This document shows, one piece after another, positions 1 to 10,735 of a stretch of 64,000 nt of DNA; positions within the stretch are counted from its first letter, which is position 1, and each line of letters opens with the position of its first letter. The translations under genes and the position numbers were made by a program. The stretch spans positions 52,504,068 through 52,568,067 of the forward strand of contig OY365806.1 of NCBI GenBank assembly GCA_959347315.1, given 5' to 3'. The notes beneath the pieces were generated by a model. That model was not told where the DNA came from. It saw only the letters and a program-made list of their open reading frames with translations, and did no database searches. Source of the stretch: Bimastos eiseni. Lineage: Eukaryota > Annelida > Clitellata > Crassiclitellata > Lumbricidae.

Positions 1-2690
1 TAGTGTGGCGTTCTGCCGCCCGAGCGCCTGCCTAGCTCTCGGACGGTGTCGACTCCAGCTCGCTGACACGTCTAGAGTCGCCCGAGACACTTCCTTATCA
101 AATCTCAATGCCAACTGGTTGTTCTCGACATCTACCTCACCAGTATAGATTAAGGATGGGCCTCTTCTCCAAGAAAGGTAACACTGTTTGAATTAGTCAC
201 GAGGTCTGACTCTGCCTATTCCGCGGTCGCCGGATGGGCAACGTTCTGAGGATGGCCGTACTCAAAATAGGGTTCGTAATCATACCGGCAGGAGTCTTTC
301 TCGCCTTGTCTACCTTCCAAGCTACTAGCCTCTTCTTTCACTCTACCTGATGTCGTACCATTCAACATCTTGTGACTTTGAAACTATCGCCAACATGGAC
401 ACCAAACGCTCTCTTAAGTTACGAGGTTCAGATATGCTTGAGTCCACAAGTCCATAAGTCATATCTGCCTAGACAATTATCGGTATAAATTCAACGTCTT
501 GTACTCCTAGACATTACTGTTCTCAACTCTCAAAACTCTGTTGTTGTAGACACTACAAGTCGCACAGCTCTTAGTCATGTCATCTTAGACACTTATCTAC
601 GGGAGTCCGTATCTTCCATACGTCACGTGTCTCCCGGTCCACTTTCGTGTGTGGCATACCGGCCTCACACGCATAAGTTATCATGTACACGATTGACCCT
701 CCTCTGCGTTGGCAATTGTCCGCCAACACCGTAATATATTCTGAGACTTCGGGAAACCGGGAGGAGTAAGCATGACCAACGTAGGTAACAAACAAGAGTA
801 TTTATCGAAAGACCATGAAACCATCAAGAAGAGTTATTTGAGTTGTAACCCGAAGGTATCAATCGGCACCAGTGTTTTCTCTTGTTTGTAACGTGCTCTT
901 CTAACGTGTTTACCCTCCACGTGTAATTCCAGCGGGTCCTTCGGGAATTTCCAGGTATTTCTATCGAACGGCCACCCGAACTCATTCACGGTCTGTACCA
1001 CTCTCGGCCACCGGGGCCTCTCTGGCTATATGCGATCGCTAATCCTGGGACTTACCCAGTCTGTATCTATCACGGCCACCCGAACTTCCACGTGTCCGAT
1101 AACTCAAGTGTTGCTGGGAACCTGCGAGAGTACTTTTGACCACGATAGGTAACTAAGTACATATATTAACGAAACCATACATGGAAAAGAATATGCGGAA
1201 ACACCCGCAATTATTGAGTTCTTCGGCGCCAGTCACGACCGTTTCTTGTAATCGACGAACGCACCAATGGGGTCACCTTCCCCGTCGTTTATCGAACGTA
1301 TCCATAGGGGAACTTTCCCCGTATGTGCCAACTCTCCACCGGCAGCTCTCTCGGTCTGTACAGTTGCTGCTCCGGGAATCTACACGGCTTGTATCTCTTG
1401 CGGCCAGCAGAACTTCTACGATTGCGGCCACTCGAATTTTCTCGTCTCCGTCAACCTGCTGGAACCCGACAGGAGTAGCTATGACCGAACTAGGTAGCCA
1501 ACAAGTATATTTCTCGGCCTGCTTTCATCTGTTATATACTTTTGTATCCGATCCACAGACTCTCACATGTCTGTCACTTCCTTGGACTGCGCTTATTCCT
1601 CTCATCGTATTATCATCTAGATACTCGTCACCTAGAGCTCTGACCAACGGTAATGCACCAACTCTCGCAAACATCGTTTCTGAGTCCTCAGACTCGAATC
1701 TCTCACAGGCACATGAGGTAAGTGTCACCACGTTACCTCCATGTTTCACACAGACCTGTATTATTATAATTACTTTCTCTGGAGCAATTGTACTCTGCCT
1801 CTTACACACCAGAACGATCCACGGACAGCTCTTTCGAGGAAGTCTCCGAAAAGAGTATGTAGTTAGATCTACAAGAAGAAATTCTGCGGCTAGTCTCGCA
1901 AGCAGAATCCTCGCGGGGAAACCGCAAGTCTAGATATTGTAACTAGACACACAAGTGAATAGTTTTCTGGAATACGAGAGGAGTAACTGTGACCGACATA
2001 ATTAGCCAACAATAATATTTATCGAAAAACCGTAAGAAGACATACTACGGGGACACCGCAAGTACAGATATTACGTTTAGTAACTCAAGTTAAGAAACCG
2101 CGATCAAAGACATTGCGATCAGACACGCAAATCAACAGAATGCTGGTAAACGAGGGGAATAAGTATGACCACGTTAGGTAGCCAAGTATAGATATTTACG
2201 GGAAACCGTAATAGAGAATAGAATATGCGGAGACGCCTGCAACTGATGAGGTTTTCGGCACCAATGGGAACTTTCCCTGTATCGAACGCACCAATGGGGT
2301 CACCCTCCCCGTATTTATCGGATGTATTTATGTTTCCCAATATATGTCAACGGCTTCACCGGTAGCTCTCTCGGTCTGTTTCCAACGGCTTCACGGGGCC
2401 GCCCTCCCCGTCTTTTAACCAACGTGTTCACTGGGGAACTCTTCCCGTATATTGTCTCAACGGCCGCCGAGACCTCTCGATATAAACGTTCGGTTCCTCG
2501 GGGCTTTACCCGATCTCTGTTTCTCACGGCCACCGACGAGTCACCATCTTCCCCGTATTCCCGTACAGACCTGTCATTCATTCATTTATTTCTCTCGATC
2601 GGGTCTTTACGCACTCTCGAACGGTACCCAGACCTGTGAGCATTTCTCATGATCGGTCTTTCTCTGTCAGCCTGTTGACTCCTACTATCA
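1..2690. repeat. Diverged tandem/minisatellite block
   Basis: No gene is supported here. The stretch is built from degenerate units that recur at several scales. A block at about 1190-1450 recurs at about 2225-2560: both open with ATGCGGARACRCC and both contain CCAATGGGGTCACC followed by TCCCCGT. A second motif, GGAGGAGTAA..TGACC..GTAGGTARCCAA, is seen near 765, 1470, 1980 and 2155. Short GGAAACCG-like and CGGCCACC-like units fill the gaps. Open frames in the block (for example 1181-1933) follow the repeat and resemble no protein I know. Confidence 0.6.
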
Positions 2691-3200
2691 GGGCACGATC
2701 GACGGCAGAGGGGTCCACCCCGCCAGATCAGCGAAAAGCAGCACCAGCCTGACTGCGAGAGCGGCTGTCACTAGAGGTCGTATTTATATGGCAACACTCA
2801 ACGATAGTATAAAGAAAGTCTTTTTAGACACGTCTGAAATCTACTAGACGCTTTTAAACAAGCAAATCCGATCCAAATGCCAAACGAAATAATATATATG
2901 CGCATAGCCTTACTCACCCTGAGAAACTCGAAGTTGTTCCGATCGTTTCGGTTATGGTGGGTTTACATCAATGACAAACGGCACTCCATAGCTATTGTTT
3001 GTCATTAGGCCTAAGCCGCCTAACTTCAAATTGCGTAAACCCAAACTTCAGAATTTCAGGTTCTCTCTCAGATGTTTCCACTTTCAGACAATTGAATTGA
3101 TTTCAGTATCATGTGACTCGCGCGTTAACAAGAATTACCGTTTCTCGTAAATTCCGGTTTCAGTTCCTAGCGCAAGATTTTAAGACAATTAACGCGAAAC
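2691..3200. other. Unassigned spacer
   Basis: No gene or clear repeat was recognised in this half kilobase. A loose inverted pair (ATGACAAACGG near 2970 and TTTGTCAT near 3000) is visible but weak. Confidence 0.3.
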
Positions 3201-3365
3201 TTATCGAGACCGCATGTTCGAGATAGAACAAGACTTTCACATCAAGATAGTTTCTAAAAATTCGAGACACTATCTCCGAGGCTCTGACAACAGGCTTCTG
3301 AGTCCGAGACACTAAAAAACTGTCTCGAGACGTCTCGTGACCTAGACACTGTCTTGAGACCATAC
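3200..3365. repeat. GAGAC/GTCTC-rich degenerate repeat
   Basis: Repeated GAGACACTA and GTCTCGAGAC words, partly palindromic. The same word family dominates 3945-4130 and 4575-4705 and recurs inside the hairpin near 14710. Confidence 0.5.
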
Positions 3366-3944
3366 TCTGATGAATGGTCGTTGAATATAATAAGTTATTG
3401 ACTCATTTATTGTGTTACACATTTGACCGCGAATACGTCACGAATTCTGGCTTTTTGACAGCGAATTGGCCGCGAATTTTTCAATTTTCGACCGCGAAAT
3501 ATTTACAGCCCTATAATAATAATGACATGATGCTACCCGGGAATTCTGGTAGTAGCTTGGTTTAGTAACTTTTGGATAAGTTGCAGTCGGTTCAGGTGTG
3601 TGGATTCGAGGTCTAGGTACTATTTACATCATCGCCATAGTGCTGCACTCTTCCATTATTGGCTGTAATTTCCAAAATGATTAACTCAAGTGATAATGTG
3701 CACGTGCCATTTTTTTTGTGAAATTAGAGTTTATAATTTAAAAACTTCAAATAGATGCTTTCAGGTCAAAAATCTTGAAATGGATTTCAGTTGAGTTACT
3801 GCGCAAGTAGGCCTTTAGGCTTTAGCGCTCACCCCAATGAACCCAGCTCTCAAATGAATTTGATTTAGAATGGAGAAACTTTTGTGTCCCGGAATGGCAG
3901 AAATTAAATGTGGTCACCCTAGTCCCATAATAGTCTTACAGCCA

Positions 3945-4130
3945 GGAACTTGGTCTCGAGACCGCGGTCTTGGTCTTGAGACGGTCTCGAGACCGGAAAA
4001 CTGCGGTCTTCATTTTGGTCTCGAATGCATCGGTCTAGGTCTCGGTCTTAGTCTCGAATGCGTCGGTCTTGGTCTTAAAGGAACGGTCTTGGGATTGGTC
4101 TCCGTCTTAGATTAGCGTTCTTGGTCATTT
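3945..4130. repeat. GGTCTY hexamer simple repeat, copy 1
   Basis: Dense GGTCTC/GGTCTT hexamers, including perfect GGTCTCGAGACC palindromes. The short open frames across it (LGLGL- and SRPRP-like) come from the hexamer and are not genes. Confidence 0.65.
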
Positions 4131-4574
4131 GCGCATCAGAGCAATTTCTTTGATCTTTGTCGGTTATTTTTGATAATATACATATTATTGTGGGGAAAAT
4201 GCATTTGCAACGGAACCTGCCATGTCAAAATTTGCTTTCTCAAATTTCAAGGTTTTGGAACAATCTAATAATTATGTGATCGGCCACGTGTAGTCACTGT
4301 TAACCTACAATTCCGAGTACAAGTACACCATTCAAACGGAACGTAAATCTACTTGTTCAGATGTCTTAAAGTATCTGCCTATTGCATACTGCAAGTAATC
4401 TATAGTGTGATATTCTCAGGCCGAAACCAAGGGCTGAACCCGCAAAAGTTCAGACTGGCCGGTATAACTGTTTTCTGGACCATTATTAAGATTAGTATTC
4501 TTCAGCAATAAAATTAATGCTTTAAGCGTGTTATTCCGTTTTAGCGTCTTAATAAATTGAATTGTTTATTAAAA

Positions 4575-4705
4575 AAGAGTATCGGTCTTGGACTTGGTCT
4601 TGGACACTCGGTCTTGGACTTGGTCTCGGACCACCCGGTCTCGGTCTCGAACCACCCGGTCTCGGTCTTGGACCTCTCGGTCTTGGTCTCGAGGTTTTGG
4701 TCTCG
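4575..4705. repeat. GGTCTY hexamer simple repeat, copy 2
   Basis: The same hexamer family as 3945-4130, here with a 12- to 24-bp higher-order period (CGGTCTTGGACTTGGTCTYGG). Between the copies (4131-4574) and after this one (4706-5360) I see no gene. Confidence 0.65.
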
Positions 4706-5364
4706 TGCCCAACACTGCTTACAGCCGCCATGTATACCATCCTGAGCGGTACGGGTCCCTGTTACTAATCGTAAATTGCTCCAAATCTCACAAAACTATA
4801 CCAGCACTGAAAATATTAAGAGGCGCCTATACTTTCATATTCACATGCCTTAACATTCTACCTACTCCACGTCCTGATGATCTGATCCTGTTTCACGTTC
4901 TTTTCGCCACATCAGTTCCAAAAACAATTAAACATTGAAGCTTTCACGCAAGATCTCTCCGTTTCAGACCTCGGTCTAAATCCTCCATCCTCTCGTGATG
5001 ATATCCTGTCTTCCTAGAAAAGGAAGACAGGCTATCTCCGTGCTCCTTGACAAACACGCTCCTTCTAGTAGGCCTACTATAGTACATATCACTATAAATC
5101 TGAATCTCACGCCAACAATCCGTGGCATAAATTATTTCTTATCTCCTGGCTTTCAACTCCTTCCGTCGACGCCTCGACCGCACTTACAAACGAGCCCAGG
5201 ATCCTTAAATGCTTTCTGCCCTAAAATCGGCCACAAATAAATACCTCCACCTTCTAAGTTCTGGCTAAGGCTAAAACGAGATTCCATTCCTCGTCGCTCC
5301 AATCCCGAGCCTCTAGTCCTTCTTTGGAAATCAACTCCTCCAGCCCACTTCCAAACTCGCTTGG

Positions 5365-6330
5365 GGTCATTGCATAATTACGTAACACTCGATGGTGGGT
5401 AGGTGGGTGGGGTGCTACAAAATGTCACGAAACGTTACGACGGTGTGTGGGTGGGTTAGCTGAACGTTACGTAGAGCCTTTTGTTTTTAAATTAATTAGT
5501 CATTTTTTATTTTCTCTTGCGCCGACGATGAAGTCTCGACGAATTAAGTGTCTCCCTACAGTTCTGTCTGTTGACACTTTTCTGTTGAGATAATTAAACT
5601 CATGTTGAGGTTTCTTGGTGACCTTCCAGCATCTGCCTCTGGCCCTGCGTTGGTTAGCCGTTGTCAGGGTTCCCAGCTCGACAGTCCACCTCGCGTATCG
5701 CCCAAGGTGGTCCTTCGGCCGAAGCGTTCTTCACTGATGGCACAGCCTAACCAGGCAATCCTCTACTTAATTGGCTGTTTCACCCCCTCCTACAGCGGTG
5801 AGGTGCAGGTAGGACTATTTGGGAGGAGGGACTAATTATAACTAATTAGTAATTAATAAACAACAATAACAATTACACTAGCAATAGCAAAAGCTATAAC
5901 TATAGCTACCATAGCAATAACGATAACAATAATAACAGTAACAGCAATAACAAAAACCATAAGAATGTAACAATGACACGAATGTAACAATGAATGTAAT
6001 AACAAATACCCAATCTACCGCCAAAGATCAAGTATTTCTTGACCGCCGTTGGTTTCAAGTCAAACCAAAGTCAAGTTAAATCAAGTCAAAGAAAATGACA
6101 TGACATATCGCCTACATTTAACTTCCGAAATTTGAAGATTCTTAGATTCGATATTAAAACAACCGCGATATTAAAACAACCGCTATTTCCAATCGCATCA
6201 TGATCATCGGAAGGCGCATTAGTTCAACACCTCGTGACGACCGACATGCAAATAGGCTACTAGTTTTATGACCACCAAAAACGAACGAAATGCCACGCGA
6301 AATGGCGGACCCGGTGTTGTAGGAGAAATA
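5365..6330 (+). repeat. Dispersed repeat family A, copy 1 (interrupted)
   Basis: Left end GGTCATTGCATAATTACGTAA, then GGGTGGGTGGGGTGCTACAAAA and repeated AACGTTACG words; it matches 45340-45440. The segment 6055-6320 (ATGACATGACA, CCAAAATTTGAA-type sequence, CGCGAAATGGCGGAC) matches 45715-45940. The middle, 5590-6050, has no counterpart in copy 2 and includes the core fragment at 5858-5990. I see no transposase. The match by eye is good over about 250-300 bp. Confidence 0.6.
5858..5990 (-). repeat. Detached inverted copy of foldback core
   Basis: This stretch is nearly identical to the reverse complement of about 8425-8545, including the distinctive CTATAACTATAGCTACCATAG. It lies about 0.4 kb outside the foldback element it matches, so part of the core was copied or left behind. 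Confidence 0.75.
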
Positions 6331-6371
6331 CATACCCTCTTTTAAACACTCCGGGGTCAATTTATCCTAGG

Positions 6372-6955
6372 ATAATTTGACCCGAGAGTTAATTCTTCCA
6401 AGTAACAATTGAGTAGTGGAGTGCATTGTGCCTAGGACATACACACTCCCGCTAGTGAATAGACACTCCCGTGGAGTTAATTCTTCCTAGGATAAATTTA
6501 CTCCAGGAGAGTTAATTCTTCCTAGGGTAAATTGAGTCCTATTCTTACAGCAGTAGGGGAGCTAATTCTTCTTAGGACAAACTGACTCCCAGGGAGTTAA
6601 TTCCTCCTAGGAAAAATTGAATCCTACGCCTAATGCAATAGAGGAGTTAATTCTACCTAGGATAAATTTACTCCAGGGAAGTTAATTCTTCCTAAGATAA
6701 ATTGAATTCCATATCGAATGCAATAGGGGAGTTAATTCTACCTAGGACAAACTGACTTCCGAGGAGTTAATTCTTCCTAGGATAAATAGAGTCCTATTCC
6801 TAAAGCAGTAGGGGAGCTAATTCTACTTAGGACAAACTGACTCCCGGGGAGTTAATTCCTCCTAATATTTAATGTAATAGGGGCGTAAATTCTATGTAGA
6901 ATAAATTGACTCCTATATCTAATGCAGTAGGCGAGTTAATTCTTCCTAGGACAAA
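6372..6955 (+). repeat. Foldback left arm
   Basis: Tandem units of about 35-70 bp with AGTTAATTCTTCCTAGGA as the constant part. Units are themselves partly palindromic, because GGGAGTTAATTC faces GACTCCC. Confidence 0.75.
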
Positions 6956-8760
6956 TTGTTAATTGACAACCACAACAATAATACTAACAATAACAATAAA
7001 AACAATAACAACAGGTGCAATAAAAAAAACAATAACGATAATAACAACAATAACAGAAACAATAACAACAGTGACAACAACAACAATACCATTGAAAACA
7101 ATATCAATAACAATAACAACACAAACAAACACATTGACACTAAAACTAACAAGAACAATGACAATAATAATAACAATAATAATAACATTAACAACAATAG
7201 CAATAAAAAATAACAACAATGACAACAATAACAACATTCAATGACGATAACAACAATAACAACAATAACAATAAAAACAATAACAATACCGATAAAAACA
7301 TTGACAATAGGAACAATAACCACAATAACAACATTAATAACAATAATAACAATAACATTAACAATAAAAAAAACTTGTAGCAAAAGCGACAACAACAAGG
7401 GCAATAGCAATAACAATAATAACAATGACAACAACGACAATAGCAATAGCAACAACAATAATATCAACAACAACAACATTAACAATGACAATAACAACAA
7501 TAGCAATAACTAAAACTATACTAACGATAACAACAATAACCAAAAACAACAATAACCAAAATCAATAACGATAGCAACAATAACAAGAACAATAAAAACA
7601 ATAACAAGAACAAAAATAGCAACAACAACAATAGCAAAGACAACAACAATGACAAGAACAACAATGGCAATAACTAAAACAACACAAACGATAACATCAA
7701 TACCTATAACAACACCAGCAGTGACAATTGCAACAATAACAACAATAACAAAAGAAAAAAACAATAACAATACCGATAATAACATCGACAATAACAACAA
7801 TAATACCACTAACAACAATGTCAGCAATAATAAAAACAACAACAACAGTAGCAGTAGCGACAACAATAGCAATAAAAAAATAACAACAACAATACCAACA
7901 TTAGCAATAACAACAATAACGATAGCAAAAATAACAATACCAAAAACAGTAACAGTAAAAACAACAAACACAGAAATAAAAATACCAACAAGAGTAGCAA
8001 ATAGGAATATTAACAATAATTACAATAACAACAATGACAATAACAACAATAGCATCAATAACAACAAAAAAATAGTAAAGGCAATAACAACAATACCACT
8101 AATAACATTAACAATAACAACACTAACATTAACAATAATAACAGCTGCAACAATAACAATAACAAACAAATTCTCCAGTATTGCATTTGCTGTGGGAGTA
8201 AATTCATCCTGCTATTGCTATTGTTGCTACTGTTGTTATTGCGCTTGTTGTTATTGTTGTTGTTATTGTTGTTGTTTATGTTATCGTTATGTTGTTATCG
8301 ATTTTTTTTGTTATTATCGGTAATGTTATTGTCATTGTTATTGCAATTGCCATTGCTATTAACATTATTGTTTTGTTATTGCTATTGATGTTATTATTGT
8401 TATCGTTGTCATCGTTGATATTGTCATTGTTACATTCTTATGGTTTTTGTTATTGCTGTTACTGTTATTATTGTTATCGTTATTGCTATGGTAGCTATAG
8501 TTATAGCTTTTGCTATTGCTAGTGTAATTGTTATTGTTGTTGTTGTTATTATCATTATTGTCATAGTTATTATCGGTGTTATTATTGTTATTGTTATTGT
8601 TGTCATTGGAATTGCCATTGTTATTGCTTTTGTTATTGTTGCTGCTGCTACTGCTATTATTGTTATTATTGATTTTGTTACTGTTATTGTTATGGTTCAT
8701 TGTTATTGTTATCGTTGTTGTTGTTGTTGTTGTTGGTGTTATTGTTATTGTTATGTTGTT

Positions 8761-9248
8761 ATCGTTACTGATTGTCGCTACTGTTGTTATTGTTATTGTT
8801 GCCATCGTCAATGTTGCTATAGTTTTTGCTATTGTTGTTATTGTCATTGTTATTGTTTTTATTGCCTTTGCCATTGTTGCTGTTGCTATTACTATTGTTG
8901 TTATTGTTATTGCCGTTGTTCGTGTTGATTTCATTGTCTTTGTTGTTGTTTGTGTTTTGATTGTTATTGCCATTGTTGTTATTGGTATTGTTGTTTTTGT
9001 TATGTTGTTATCGTTATTGATTGTCGCTACTGTTGTTATTGTTATTGTTGCTATCGTCAATGTTGCTATAGTTTTTGCTATTGTTGTTATTGTCATTGTT
9101 ATTGTTTTTATTGCCTTTGCCATTGTTGCTGTTGCTATTACTATTGTTGTTATTGTTATTGCCGTTGTTCGTGTTGATTTCATTGTCTTTGTTGTTGTTT
9201 GTGTTGTGATTGTTATTGCCATTGTTGTTTTTGGTATTGTTGTTTTTG
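8761..9248 (+). repeat. 249-bp tandem duplication in the foldback core
   Basis: The sequence from ATCGTTACTGATTGTCGCTA (8761) repeats nearly exactly from 9010, a period of 249 bp. Few mismatches are visible, so the duplication is younger than the surrounding trinucleotide drift. Confidence 0.75.
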
Positions 9249-9394
9249 TTATTGGTATTGTTGTTTTTGTTGTTACTGTCAATGTTGTTAATATTGTTAT
9301 TCTCGTTATTGTTAGTTTTCTTGCTGTTACAGTTATGGTTTTTACTACTATTATTATTATTATTGTTATTGTCGTTGTTCTTGTCGATTTGACC

Positions 9395-10110
9395 TAGTAA
9401 GAATAAACTCCTATATTGCATTAGATATGGAATTAATTTATCCTAGGAAGAATTTACTCCCCGGGAGTCAGTTTGTCCTAGGTAGATTTATCTCCCCTAA
9501 TGCATTCGGCATGGGAGTCAATTTTTCCTAGGAGGAATTAACTCCCTGGGAGTCAGTTTGTCCTAGGAAGAATTAACTCTCCTACTGCATTGGTATAGGA
9601 GTAAATTTATCCTAGGAAGAATTAACTCCCTAGGAGTCAGTTTGTCCTATCCTAGGAGGAATTATCTCCCCTATTGCATAGGTGTAGGCGTCAATTTATC
9701 CTATGAATAATTAACTCCCCTGGATCAATTTGTCCCAGGTAGAATTAACTCCCCTATTCAATTAGATATGGGAATCAATTTTTCCTAGGAAGAATTAACT
9801 CCCCGAGAGTCAGTTTGTCCTAGGTAGAATTAACTCCCCTATTGCATTTGGTATGGGAGTCAACAATTTATCCTAAGAAGAATTAACTCCCCGGAAGTCA
9901 GTTTGTCCTAGGTAGAATTAACTCTCCATTGCATTAGATATGGGAGTCAATTTATCCTAGGAAGAATTAACTCCCATGGAGTAAATTTATCCTAGGAAGA
10001 ATTAACTCCCCGGGAGTGTCTGTTCACCAGCGGGAGTGTGTATGTCCTAGGTAAAATGCAGTCCACTACTCAATTGTTCCTAGGAAGAATTAACTCCCGG
10101 GTCAATTTAT
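9395..10110 (-). repeat. Foldback right arm
   Basis: The inverse of the left arm: tandem TCCTAGGAAGAATTAACTCC units with CTATTGCATT..TAKGGGAGTCAA linkers. Confidence 0.75.
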
Positions 10111-10436
10111 CTGTCGGTGCAAGTAACCTATAATAAGCATATACAATTACCCTCTACCCAGTGCATATTGAACTCTGATGTTTGCCGCGAGGACATTAAT
10201 TAATATAATGGAAAGTTTTGGGGAGTGGCTCTTTTAAAGAGTTTTTCCAGGTAATAAATCTAAAAAGATTAAATTTAGGAGCCCACGATCTAAGTTGCCA
10301 TATCTCTTACCTCTATACCAGACATGGGAAAGGTGGTATCGTATTGTATTCCGTTTATTTTGATAATAGCTGTCAGGACGAAGCCAATTACAACCTAACA
10401 AGCTAATGCTTTGAAAGATTAGTCCTAATGTAGGCG

Positions 10437-10456
10437 TATCGTATCGTATCGTATAT
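10437..10456. repeat. GTATC microsatellite
   Basis: Short run of GTATC pentamers. The flanks, 10111-10740, hold no gene I can recognise. Confidence 0.5.
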
Positions 10457-10735
10457 CCGCTTATTGAGAAAAATGGTTGACAGAACGCAGCCATTTACTT
10501 ATACAATATAGCAGCCTAAGAGTTGTATCACTAAAAACAACAGTTCACCTAATGAGTAAGATACCAGGTATAAATGTTGTGGATTATTTATCGAACCAAT
10601 TGGGCCGACGGACAAGTACGTGCTATTCTGCATTATCCTAGATAAAAAATTCTTGCTGTCCTTATTCGGGAGGGCAAATGGATGGATCCGCGATCGCAGG
10701 TGGTATTGTGTTGGAGGCCTTAGCGTTCACATCGG

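Larger units (their letters stand above)
6372..10110. mobile_element. Foldback element with minisatellite arms
   Basis: A near-palindrome of about 3.7 kb. The left arm (6372-6955) reads as tandem GGAGTTAATTCTTCCTAGG units alternating with GACTCCTATTCYTAATGCA. The right arm (9395-10110) is the same array inverted. The outer ends match as inverted repeats: near 6372 GATAATTTGACCCGAGAGTT, and in inverse near 10110 GATAAATTGACCCGGGAGTT; both continue through CAATTGAGTAGTGGA and ACATACACACTCCCGC. The core is AAC/AAT-rich from 6960 to about 8190 and GTT/ATT-rich from about 8205 to 9392. I see no transposase or target duplication. Foldback elements in other animals have tandem-repeat arms; that this one moved is inference. 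Confidence 0.75.

Noticed and set aside
1181..1933. 250-codon frame
   Set aside because: Lies in the diverged repeat block, follows the repeat units, and resembles no protein; overlapping frames are equally open.
3870..4938. LGLGL- and RPRP-type frames
   Set aside because: Products of GGTCTY hexamer repetition.
6946..9421. Long frames rich in Asn, Thr, Leu, Val or Cys/Tyr (up to 305 codons)
   Set aside because: They are six-frame translations of the AAC/AAT and GTT/ATT core of the foldback element and exist on both strands at once.
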